From contig CAYHEC010000010.1 of assembly GCA_964355675.1 (NCBI GenBank), positions 68,884 through 132,883 on the forward strand: DNA of 64,000 nucleotides, written 5' to 3'. This DNA comes from CAMBDS01 sp964355675. GTDB lineage: Bacteria; Electryoneota; AABM5-125-24; Hatepunaeales; Hatepunaeaceae. Shown piece after piece: positions 37,146 to 45,562 of the stretch (the stretch's first letter is position 1; the number at the start of each line of letters is the position of its first letter). A program made the translations under genes and the position numbers. Under the pieces are notes generated by a model that had not been told where the DNA came from, did not search any database, and saw only the letters and a program-made list of their open reading frames with translations.

Positions 37146-37220
37146 TCTTGAAATTCTATCGAATTTTCAAAGAACACGGGAACACCTTGCGATTTGATTG
37201 CCTCATGGTAATTAAGAAAA

Positions 37221-39389
37221 TCACTTGATGATTACCCCTTTAGAAACGCAGACGGCTCCCGCTGACTCCAACCGCAAGTAGTAAATTCCCGCCGGAAGCC
37301 CGATTCCATCCCAGATCGTCGTATGCTCACCCGGCATCAGCCTCGCATTAATGATCTCCTCGATAAGTCTCCCATTCAAATCATGGACCGTCAGCCTGCT
37401 GGTTCCTTCGTTCGGCAACGAGAATCTCAGCGTGGTGCTTGAATTAAACGGATTCGGGTAAGGCGCCATTAGTTCGAACTTGTCCACTTTCCCGCTTTCC
37501 GGTTTATTAACGCCATCAGGCGCGATTACGATCGCCCAGACTACAGTATCCAGTTCAGTGCTGTCAGTCAATACGACCAACATGTTTGCGATTCCTGTGT
37601 CTCCGAACTGAACTTCAATGGCCGAGCTGTCGCCAGCGATCTGTTCCTCATTGAAAAACCATGTATAGTGTAGAGAGTCGGAATCCGGATTAAACGCGAC
37701 AACGCTAAAATCAATCGAATGAAAAGGCCGTACATTGACTTCACGGGAAGACGGGAAAAAGCTCCGCACAACACCGCGCACGGCGATATCCCAGGTTACA
37801 TCGTCATGGCTCTCGCCACTAAGGGCTACAGCGTTGATTTTATAGCGCCCGATAACAGGGAAAGCGATGGCTTCCTGAAACTCCTGCCCCAGATCGATAA
37901 GCTCCTGTGTCTCAAGATCGAGTTTTGACCATTGATAGTTGACAGAGTCCCGCCCATCTAATGCCCGAAGGCTGTCGATAGAAAACGTGACTTCGTTGCC
38001 TCGACGAACTGTTAAATCGAGTACTTCGGGTGTTTGCGCAGCAATGTAGAAATCGGTGACCTCGACATGCCACACGACTTGATCGGAATCGCCACCGGAA
38101 TAGGCGCGACCGGTGATTATTTGGTCGTCCAGATTGTCAAACTGAACGGTAACAGTGCTATCGTTAGCAATTATCTCGTCATTCTGGAAAAAGGCATAAG
38201 AGATCGAATCGCCCCATTGATTCACTGCATGAATCATGAACTGGAGAGTGTCTCCGATAAGAATGACCGGGTCAATGGTATTCGGCTGATTGACAACAAT
38301 GGTCGGACCGATGATTTCTGGTTCGATTTCGACGATTAAAGCCGAGCAAACGCCGCTGATGTTAATTCCGCCGGCTGTTGCAATAGATCCATCATTATCG
38401 AATATGATACCCCGAAGATCGACGCTGGCCGTTTCAAGATCCACGCGTCTTGTCCAACTAATTCGTCCAAAATCGTTCAGCCGGTACACGATACCAAACG
38501 TGCGATTCATACGAGTGCTAGTTCCAACGATCGCATATCCATCTTCATTGAAACGAGCCAATTGATACAGTACCGTCTCGTCGGCGCCGATAATATTTCG
38601 TGACCACTCCCAGTGCCCAATACTATTGATTTTCATAACATGGCTGTCTGTACCACACACAAAACCACTATCAGGTGAAGAAACCATCGTCTTGATTAAG
38701 CCATTGATTTGGCTGGTTGAATTCCAGATGACCATCCCATCCAAACTCAATTTTGCAACCCATGGGACTATATGATTATGAAGTTGATTGAATGTATAGC
38801 CTGCCAAAACGACACCTCCATCTGTTTCACGACCGGCGTAAAACTGTGAATACGGAGCATTAGGAATCCCTTCGAAAGACCGCTCCCAGACCAGATCGCC
38901 AGCTGAATTGGTTTGTATCACATGACCGATAAAACCGGTAACCGTCGATGCGCATCCAATCAGTAAAAAATTGCCGTTTTTCAATTCAATGACCGCCCGG
39001 CAACCTCCCCCACAGAACTCATTTCTCCAAATAACGTCACCGATTCCATTCGTTCGCATCGGTGTAAATGTCTCATTCGACCAGCCGCCAGCCAAGTATC
39101 CGCCATCATCAGTCTGGATGATGCTTTCAATTTGGTTATCTCCATCGCCTTGATAAATTTCGGACCATTCCGACTGAAATTCAGCGTTGATTTTGTTTAA
39201 CATCCAGTCATCCTGATCGTCATGAACCAGGCCGCCGGCAATGTAGCCGCCATCGGTCGCTAAATAGATGTCATTGAATCTGGCAAACATGCCTTCGTCA
39301 TATCTGTGCAGTCCAACGATCCGCGGCTGTGCGAGAGCGCTACCCGCCAGACAAACCGCCAGTAATAATGTGATAAAGAATTGAGCCAC
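37221..39389 (-). CDS. Secreted repeat protein with T9SS sorting domain
   Basis: A 722-residue protein from GTG 39389, with AAGGA 9 nt upstream and a leader similar to that of the paralogue at 62781. Signal peptide 1-20 (FFITLLLAVCLAGSALA). Residues 30-350 are a beta-propeller-like set of repeats marked by TDDGGYLAGG and variants. Two or three Ig-like domains of the HAVNQWGDSISYAFF type follow, and then a sorting domain (PYPNPFNSSTTLRFSLP). It is probably surface-attached through T9SS. It is transcribed towards the MBOAT gene. Confidence 0.86.
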   Translation of the reverse strand: MAQFFITLLLAVCLAGSALAQPRIVGLHRYDEGMFARFNDIYLATDGGYIAGGLVHDDQDDWMLNKINAEFQSEWSEIYQGDGDNQIESIIQTDDGGYLAGGWSNETFTPMRTNGIGDVIWRNEFCGGGCRAVIELKNGNFLLIGCASTVTGFIGHVIQTNSAGDLVWERSFEGIPNAPYSQFYAGRETDGGVVLAGYTFNQLHNHIVPWVAKLSLDGMVIWNSTSQINGLIKTMVSSPDSGFVCGTDSHVMKINSIGHWEWSRNIIGADETVLYQLARFNEDGYAIVGTSTRMNRTFGIVYRLNDFGRISWTRRVDLETASVDLRGIIFDNDGSIATAGGINISGVCSALIVEIEPEIIGPTIVVNQPNTIDPVILIGDTLQFMIHAVNQWGDSISYAFFQNDEIIANDSTVTVQFDNLDDQIITGRAYSGGDSDQVVWHVEVTDFYIAAQTPEVLDLTVRRGNEVTFSIDSLRALDGRDSVNYQWSKLDLETQELIDLGQEFQEAIAFPVIGRYKINAVALSGESHDDVTWDIAVRGVVRSFFPSSREVNVRPFHSIDFSVVAFNPDSDSLHYTWFFNEEQIAGDSSAIEVQFGDTGIANMLVVLTDSTELDTVVWAIVIAPDGVNKPESGKVDKFELMAPYPNPFNSSTTLRFSLPNEGTSRLTVHDLNGRLIEEIINARLMPGEHTTIWDGIGLPAGIYYLRLESAGAVCVSKGVIIK

Positions 39390-39658
39390 TGTTGAGTTCC
39401 TTTACTATTGAACAAAACAATTTGAGAATGGGATTTCCCGGTCACGATGACTGAAGTCTGACCGGAGCCGACGGACACACGCACTGGAGAACCTTTTGCG
39501 ACCGAATGGACTCATCCTTTCAACGTAATTAAGCCAAACTCCGATTCCAAGATACTGATAGCCGTTTAATAACCTGGATATCAAGAATCTATCCGAAATC
39601 AAAGGAAGCTTTTTGATCGTCAAGCCCAAAGCCTTGATCCGGCAGTAATAGTAATTTG

Positions 39659-39752
39659 CGGGAACGGGTGAGGATCGAACTCACCACGGCTGTAATTAGC
39701 AACCGTCATCGGATTTGAAGTCCGTGGAGTGCACCAGCACCCATCCATTCCC
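39659..39752 (-). tRNA. selC: tRNA-Sec (anticodon TCA)
   Basis: The reverse strand folds as selenocysteine tRNA: an 8-bp acceptor (GGGAATGG / CCGTTCCC, one T-G pair), a 6-bp D stem with 4-nt loop (GGGTGC TGGT GCACTC), the anticodon arm CGGACTTCAAATCCG with TCA, a 7-bp variable arm (ACGGTTG / CAGCCGT), a T arm with TTCGATC loop and discriminator G. CCA is not encoded. Total 94 nt. The long acceptor, long D stem and long variable arm are specific to tRNA-Sec. It lies 199 nt downstream of selA on the same strand. Confidence 0.97.
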
Positions 39753-39844
39753 AAGGACGTTCTTCTAAAGAGAGCAACACTTGTCTTGTGGCTCCATCTG
39801 GATCGATACGCACCTTATTTTGAATCAACAGAAACCTTCAATAT

Positions 39845-39959
39845 AAGTCTGTTGAAAAAGTCGAACAATAGGCGAAAATGTCCAAGCGGACGCCCTCGTC
39901 CGCTGGTAGATCAAGCACAGTGAGAGGGCGGACGAGGGCGTCCGCCTGGACTCAGCAAG
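39845..39959. repeat. Family A palindrome with MITE-like ends at the selA 3' end
   Basis: AAGTCTGTTGAAAAAGTC on the left and a tail whose complement begins AGTCTTGCTGA on the right bracket a 72-nt hairpin at 39880-39951 (24-bp arms with one mismatch). The right end supplies the last codons and stop of selA. As RNA from selA the hairpin is followed by CTTTTTC and could stop transcription before tRNA-Sec. Confidence 0.8.
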
Positions 39960-41394
39960 ACTTATTCAAAAGATTCAATATACTCTTATAGATCAAATCA
40001 ATCTCATCATCCTGCACTGTGCGCATGTCAAACAACACCCTGTCATCTTCAATTCTTGTAAAGACAGGTGATTCCGATTTGCGAAGACTCTTCGCCAGCC
40101 ACTCGGCAGAATGATTTTCCATAATTATCCTAACCAAAATCGTTGGAATATTTCGCGCAGGCAGAGCTCCCGATCCCATTACGCTGAATCCCTCTGCGAT
40201 TTCGCAGCTTCCTCTCTCTTTAATCACGCCATTCAGCTTTTTCCTCAAACGCTCAGCTTTCTTGCGTAGAGTAGTTGTGGACATAGCGAGCATAGCATAA
40301 AGCGGATGAGTCAATGGAAGACGGTCAGGATCGCGAAAAAGCTTTAAAGTCCCCTCCAGCACTGCCAGTGTTAGCTTATCAGGCCTAATCGCGCGCAAGA
40401 GCGGGTTCTTCTTACAGCGTGAGATCAGAGTCTGCTTCCCGACGAGAATCCCGCACTGAGGCCCTCCCACTAATTTATCCCCGGAAAATGCTACGATACC
40501 CGCACCATCGGCAATTGCTTGTTGAATAGTTGGTTCTGCGGGTAGATTCCACCGGCTCAGATCGACTAACGCTCCACTGCCTGCATCGTAAAAAAATGGC
40601 AAGTCCTTTTGAGAGGCAAGTTTTGCAAGTTGTTCAACAGAAACTTCTCTATGGAATCCCTCAATACGATAGTTCGAAGGATGAACCTTTAAAATCATCC
40701 CGGTCCGCTCCCCGATAGCATTGTTATAATCATTGAGATGGGTGCGATTAGTCGTGCCGACTTCGATCATTTCGACTCCTGCACGACGCATGACGTCCGG
40801 GATGCGGAACATTCCACCGATTTCGACCAACTCACCTCGTGAGATAATCGCTTCGAGCCCATCGGAAAGAGTGTTCAGCGCTAAAAGCACCGCGGCGGCG
40901 TTGTTGTTGACGACCAATGCGCTCTCCGCTCCGGTCAGTTCGATGAGAAGGTCACTGACATGGGCAAACCTGTCGCCGCGCGCGCCGGTTTCGATATCTA
41001 TTGCCAGAGTGCTGTAACGGAGCGCGGCTTCACTGAGCGCTTGCCTCGCGGCTGGAGCCAGCGGTGCCCGCCCCAATCCGGTGTGCAGGAGAACTCCCGT
41101 AGCATTGACGGCATGCCTGATGCTATTTCGAGTTTCTGCTTCTAACCGCCTGATGACAGCTTCGATAAGAGACTTGATAGAAAATTCTCTACCCTCGGTG
41201 AGGTAATTCTCCGAAAGAAGAGTCTGCCTCCACGCTTCGATTTCCTTTTGCACCGCCTCTCGCACTGTCCGTCTTGAAAAGCGTCCGGCGAGTGACAGGA
41301 GTTCATCGGAATCGAGCAGAAGACCAACGGAAGGGATTTCCCTTAATTTGGCGACGCCGTCTTTATTTTCCAGAGTATTATCTGGACTTCTCAT
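39952..41394 (-). CDS. selA: L-seryl-tRNA(Sec) selenium transferase SelA
   Basis: A 480-residue PLP enzyme that converts Ser-tRNA-Sec to Sec-tRNA-Sec with selenophosphate. Seen are NATGVLLHTGLGRAPL (97-112), NNNAAAVLLAL, FYDAGSGALVDL and the PLP lysine in FSGDKLVGGPQCG (Lys307). Length is normal for the family. The gene is followed by tRNA-Sec and preceded by selD after a 295-nt gap holding repeats. Its last codons and stop coincide with the end of a repeat element. Transcription is in the same direction as selD and selB. Confidence 0.96.
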   Translation of the reverse strand: MRSPDNTLENKDGVAKLREIPSVGLLLDSDELLSLAGRFSRRTVREAVQKEIEAWRQTLLSENYLTEGREFSIKSLIEAVIRRLEAETRNSIRHAVNATGVLLHTGLGRAPLAPAARQALSEAALRYSTLAIDIETGARGDRFAHVSDLLIELTGAESALVVNNNAAAVLLALNTLSDGLEAIISRGELVEIGGMFRIPDVMRRAGVEMIEVGTTNRTHLNDYNNAIGERTGMILKVHPSNYRIEGFHREVSVEQLAKLASQKDLPFFYDAGSGALVDLSRWNLPAEPTIQQAIADGAGIVAFSGDKLVGGPQCGILVGKQTLISRCKKNPLLRAIRPDKLTLAVLEGTLKLFRDPDRLPLTHPLYAMLAMSTTTLRKKAERLRKKLNGVIKERGSCEIAEGFSVMGSGALPARNIPTILVRIIMENHSAEWLAKSLRKSESPVFTRIEDDRVLFDMRTVQDDEIDLIYKSILNLLNKSC

Positions 41395-41689
41395 TCCAGG
41401 TTTTAATGTTAGTAGGTTGTCAAGGAGTTGGATGTGACAGCAGGGAGGTGGGTTGTCTCTCTTCTGCTGATCTAATATTATTCAACGGATGCTTATTATT
41501 AGGAGAGCATTAAATTGTAGCGATTTTCATTCATAGAGGGGGGACGCTCCGGTCCGCCCAAGCCAACTTCAACTCATTTTCTTCGCCTGAGCTCAAGATA
41601 TGTGCTTAATTTCTGCCCGCCCAGCAAAGTCTGTGCGGGCTACAAGCTATGATTTTTTTTCATCATTTGGGATTTGGGCAACAGTCCTA
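41395..41689. repeat. selD-selA intergenic gap with palindromic repeats
   Basis: It contains GGGGACGCTCCGGTCCGCCC (about 41541-41562) and the family B palindrome CCCGCCCAGC...TGTGCGGGCTA (41615-41643), followed by CATTTGGGATTTGGGCAACAGTCC ending at 41687. That last block is the right half of the MITE-like element found whole at 33957 and 47367. It abuts the selD stop codon. No gene is seen. Confidence 0.65.
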
Positions 41690-43042
41690 TTAATTTTTAA
41701 CCAATATGTGACGATCATCTGCCCGGCGAGCACCTACTTCACCTATAATTACAGCGGTATCTCCCCCATCCGTCAGCTCTTTTACTAATTCCATTGCTCT
41801 GCTGTGCGGAAGACTAATGAGCAATCCCCCGGAAGTTTCGCTATTAAAGAGCAGATTTCGAATTTCGTCTTTTACCTCTTGGTCGAAATCGATGTATTTT
41901 CCGAACGAATTGAAGTTCATTCTCGCCGCGCCGTCTTTGACGCCTTCTCGTAGAAGATCAAGCGCAGATGACAGTATTGGCAACGAAGAACTGTCGATGA
42001 GAAGTTTTACGCCAGATGCGATAGCCATCTCGCATCCGTGGCCTAACAACCCGAATCCTGTCACGTCGGTGCAGGCATGTGCCTTGAACTTCCTCATTGC
42101 TTCGGAAGCTCTGCGGTTAGGCTTCAGCATGGAATTATTCACATTACTCACAACCGGACCGGGCAAGGCTCCCCGTTGCACGATTGCTGATACAACCGTC
42201 CCTACTCCCAATGGCTTTGTCAAGACAAGCGCATCCCCGGGTTTGGCATTGGCATTCGTATAAATTTCACACGGATCGATTTCGCCAGTAACTGCGAGTC
42301 CGTAACGAATTTCATCAGAAGCGAAGGAATGCCCCCCTACCACAGCGGCGCCGGCTTCGACAACTGCATCCTGACCGCCTCGCAGGATCTCGCTCATAAT
42401 CGCGGTATCACCACCATACGGGAAGCCGATGATGCCAAGGGCGGAGAGCGGCTTGCCTCCCATAGCCCAGACGTCCGACAGCGAGTTCACTGCGGCAATC
42501 TTTCCATAAGTGTAAGGGTCGTCAGCCACAGGGGCGAGCACGTCCACCGTCTGAACTAAAGCTCGATCAGGTGAGATTAAGAATATCCCCGCATCGTCAG
42601 CAGTCGAATTTCCAACCAGAACTCGAGAGTCTGGAATATTAGGGACTCGAGATAACGCAAGCATCAACTGCGCTCGATTAAGTTTGGAAGCGCAACCGGG
42701 GCAGAGGATAGTTGCCAGAAGCCCCGAACGACGCTTAGCCTGTATTGCATTGGCGTCGATGAACAACCCACATTCACAGCGACCAATCGAAGCGATTTCA
42801 TCACTGGCTTCATGGCAGGGGCAAATAGTATCGTGGGTTGTATCGATGGGAATGTGGCTTTTGCAAGGGCAGTAGGGGCGACCGTGGCGTTCCAGGTTAT
42901 CGGCAAGGCTATTTATGAGTCGCTGTAACAAGCGAGCGTCACGCTGAACGCCCCACCCGTTTCGAGCGGCAGTGGACTGGATGAATTTCTCCATCAAGCC
43001 TGTCTTGTCGGAATTCAAAACGACCTGATTTAATTTCCCCAC
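41690..43042 (-). CDS. selD: Selenide, water dikinase SelD with N-terminal ferredoxin-thioredoxin-reductase-type domain
   Basis: A 450-residue protein from GTG 43042 (AGGA 6 nt upstream). Residues about 18-100 match the catalytic beta chain of ferredoxin:thioredoxin reductase: GRPYCPC (54-60), ICPCHE (73-78) and GRCECGLF (87-94). All six cysteines needed for a 4Fe-4S cluster and redox disulfide are present (58, 60, 74, 76, 89, 91). From about 110 it is SelD, with CPGCASK (Cys117 and Lys120 aligning with the catalytic Cys and Lys of GCGCK), VGNSTADDAGIF, TVDVLAPVADDPYTYGKIAA and TDVTGFGLLGH. It makes selenophosphate from selenide and ATP. Ordinary SelD lacks this N-terminal domain, which may reduce a selenium carrier or selenite-derived species for the kinase. 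The catalytic position is Cys, not Sec. Confidence 0.95.
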   Translation of the reverse strand: MGKLNQVVLNSDKTGLMEKFIQSTAARNGWGVQRDARLLQRLINSLADNLERHGRPYCPCKSHIPIDTTHDTICPCHEASDEIASIGRCECGLFIDANAIQAKRRSGLLATILCPGCASKLNRAQLMLALSRVPNIPDSRVLVGNSTADDAGIFLISPDRALVQTVDVLAPVADDPYTYGKIAAVNSLSDVWAMGGKPLSALGIIGFPYGGDTAIMSEILRGGQDAVVEAGAAVVGGHSFASDEIRYGLAVTGEIDPCEIYTNANAKPGDALVLTKPLGVGTVVSAIVQRGALPGPVVSNVNNSMLKPNRRASEAMRKFKAHACTDVTGFGLLGHGCEMAIASGVKLLIDSSSLPILSSALDLLREGVKDGAARMNFNSFGKYIDFDQEVKDEIRNLLFNSETSGGLLISLPHSRAMELVKELTDGGDTAVIIGEVGARRADDRHILVKN

Positions 43043-43145
43043 GATCAGTCCTGATTATGGTGTGGATAGTCTCTTTTGAGAGCTTATCAATGATTGGATT
43101 AAAAGATAATCTCACGTTACTGGCAATGTCAATACTGTTCGGCTG

Positions 43146-45098
43146 TCAAGACTTCTTGACGACCGAATTCAGTTCCCGTGTTATCTTGCGAACTTCTCCC
43201 GTTCGATAAGTAAGGCCGTGGTCGTCCCAGTAGGTAAGCAACGGCGTCGCGAACTTGCGGGAAGTTCCTATCAGTTCACGAAATTCAAAAAATCGCATTT
43301 CGTCATGGGAGTTGAAAAATTCGATAATAACGTTATGAGATTCCGCTAAAGCATTGTTGTGATAAAATATTGTTTTGCCGTCCGAATCGAACAGCCTGAC
43401 TATGACCCCAAGCTCACAAAGCCCGGTGATGAGTTTTTCCAACGAAGATCGGTCGAGATTCAACACAGATGCAATATGTGCAGGATCGGGGGGTGAAAAC
43501 AGTTCGGATAAGAACATAGCCTCCACCGTTTTACGAGCTTTTTCCTGTTCCTGGCTAAACGTTATCTGGTGACCGCGAAGCCAAAGTAGATCGCCTGATG
43601 ATTCGGCAGTATCGTTTTCAACCAGCAATTCGATGATTTTATCAACAAGTGCACCGGGAGCGTTTGGCATCACCCGGCTTCTCAGCTCTGTCCTCTTCAT
43701 CCCCTTTATTTGCGGTTTTGCTCGGTGAAAATCCTTCAATTCCTTAGCGGCTGTTTCGAGTAGCTTTCTGACGAGATCCGCCTCCACGACAGCCCAGCGG
43801 GGGCTCCCGATCAACACAATTATACTCTCATCGACCGCGAGCGAGCCAAGGACATCTATCACTTCGTCTTCCAGCATTGCCAACTCGCTGGCAAGTTGAG
43901 AAGCTTCGATAGCGGCTACTCCTGCCGCCCGGACTACCTGCATGGTAAGTTCGCGTGGTTCGCCGGATTCACGTTTCTGAAGACGTCCGATCTCGTCTGC
44001 TGATACACTTTTTTGCTTAGGTGGGTGGATTTCGAGTGCCACTCCTCCCCCGAGAACACGGCCTTCCGAGAAACTGCGGATAACGTAACGGTCGCCGATG
44101 TTTGCTAAAACTTGTGTTTCAAGACGGAATTGGACGAATCCGCTGTCGTTGGGAACAAGTTTTTTTCCATCGAGAATAGTGACCCTTCCTATGTATTCCG
44201 CGCTACCAATGTGGAGACGAACTCGAGTTCGTTGTTCGAGCGGCTTGCTCGCGGTTGCAAGATAATCAAGGCGAGCGTTAATGATATAGGTTGGACGGAA
44301 GTTGTCAGGCGTTGCCAAAAGGTCGCCGCGCTGGACCAAATTCTTATCGACTCCGTGGAGATTAAGCGCGATCCTATCTCCCACTGAGGCTGATTCAACA
44401 TCGACATTGTGAGTTTGAATGCGCTTGATCCGAGTTTGTATGCCGGAGGGAAGTATCTCTACTCTGTCTCCTGTCTTAATCCCGCCGGAAACGACAGTTC
44501 CAGCCGCAATGGTTCCCGCTCCCTTTAGAGAGAAAATACGATCTATCCAGAGTCTGAATATTCCTCGTTTTGTACTCTGCCGACCAAGAGAGATCATCTC
44601 ATCGAGAGCTTGACGGAAGGAATCCAATCCCTCGCCAGTCCGGTTGGAAACAGGCAGAATTGGTGCTTTCTCAAGGAAAGTTCCTGCTGTCAACTCAGCA
44701 ATCTCTCCTTCGACCAGCATCATCCATTCTTCGTCTGCAAGATCGATCTTGGTGAGAGCGATGATCCCTCGTGGAACCTTGAGAAGCCGCAAGATGTCAA
44801 AATGTTCGCGCGTTTGCGGCATGATTCCATCGTCGGCGGCGATAACGAGGATGCAACCATGAACACTCGATAAGCCTGCGAGCATCGTTTTCAGGAATTT
44901 CTCGTGACCAGGGACGTCGATGAATGTCACTCGATCACTATAGAATCCGAAACCGAGATCGATGGTCATTTCCCGCTCTTGCTCCTCTTTGAGACGATCA
45001 GGATGGACGCCGGTCAGGGAGTAAATCAGAGAACTCTTACCATGATCTATATGTCCTGCGGTGCAGATAACGGTATGCGGAGTTGGTTTATCGATCAT
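43146..45098 (-). CDS. selB: Selenocysteine-specific elongation factor SelB
   Basis: A 650-residue translational GTPase. G1 is AGHIDHGKSS (14-23), G3 DVPGHEKFL (61-69) and G4 TKIDL (116-120). EF-Tu-like domains follow (GAGTIAAGTVVSGGIKTGD), and then a C-terminal array of winged helices (from about 400), the part that binds the SECIS RNA hairpin. Length and layout match bacterial SelB. It is the first gene of the sel set, 103 nt before selD. It is divergent from the UGA-interrupted secreted-protein gene at 45563. Its presence shows the organism can decode UGA as Sec. Confidence 0.96.
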   Translation of the reverse strand: MIDKPTPHTVICTAGHIDHGKSSLIYSLTGVHPDRLKEEQEREMTIDLGFGFYSDRVTFIDVPGHEKFLKTMLAGLSSVHGCILVIAADDGIMPQTREHFDILRLLKVPRGIIALTKIDLADEEWMMLVEGEIAELTAGTFLEKAPILPVSNRTGEGLDSFRQALDEMISLGRQSTKRGIFRLWIDRIFSLKGAGTIAAGTVVSGGIKTGDRVEILPSGIQTRIKRIQTHNVDVESASVGDRIALNLHGVDKNLVQRGDLLATPDNFRPTYIINARLDYLATASKPLEQRTRVRLHIGSAEYIGRVTILDGKKLVPNDSGFVQFRLETQVLANIGDRYVIRSFSEGRVLGGGVALEIHPPKQKSVSADEIGRLQKRESGEPRELTMQVVRAAGVAAIEASQLASELAMLEDEVIDVLGSLAVDESIIVLIGSPRWAVVEADLVRKLLETAAKELKDFHRAKPQIKGMKRTELRSRVMPNAPGALVDKIIELLVENDTAESSGDLLWLRGHQITFSQEQEKARKTVEAMFLSELFSPPDPAHIASVLNLDRSSLEKLITGLCELGVIVRLFDSDGKTIFYHNNALAESHNVIIEFFNSHDEMRFFEFRELIGTSRKFATPLLTYWDDHGLTYRTGEVRKITRELNSVVKKS

Positions 45099-45381
45099 TA
45101 TCTTCGGCAGATTTCGAATAGAAGATCATTGAGATGATTTTCACGATCTTTGAGGTGCTGTTTGCTGGGCTTATTTTATTGAATAGTAAATATATCAGGA
45201 AATCGCTATCATTGAAGAGAGCAAATATCAGGCTGAATGGGTGGGCACATTGTGTTATTGGAATCTCCAGTGGTTAGGTGGTGAAAAGTGATTGGATATT
45301 CCCCTTACTGTTGCCCATGCTCATGAAGTTACAAACGTAATTTGGATAGACCGGAATGTTATAGACAAACTCGAACTTGGT

Positions 45382-45409
45382 TTGACTTGCGTTCAAATTA
45401 AAATATACA
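45382..45409 (+). promoter_or_regulatory. Possible sigma-70-type promoter of the UGA-containing gene
   Basis: TTGACT (45382-45387), a 16-nt spacer and TATACA (45404-45409) in an AT-rich stretch about 150 nt before the ATG at 45563. The remaining 45099-45562 gap shows no gene. Confidence 0.4.
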
Positions 45410-45562
45410 TATATTAACCAATAAGTGTGAAGAAGTTATTCTCTCTAATCGGAAGAATTCAAATTGTAGCGTCATTTCAAACATAGCAGAATATACCTTA
45501 GGATATTCTCAACGCTTCTTCTAATTCAATCGGTTGCATACAATTTCTCATCTGAGGTGGAT

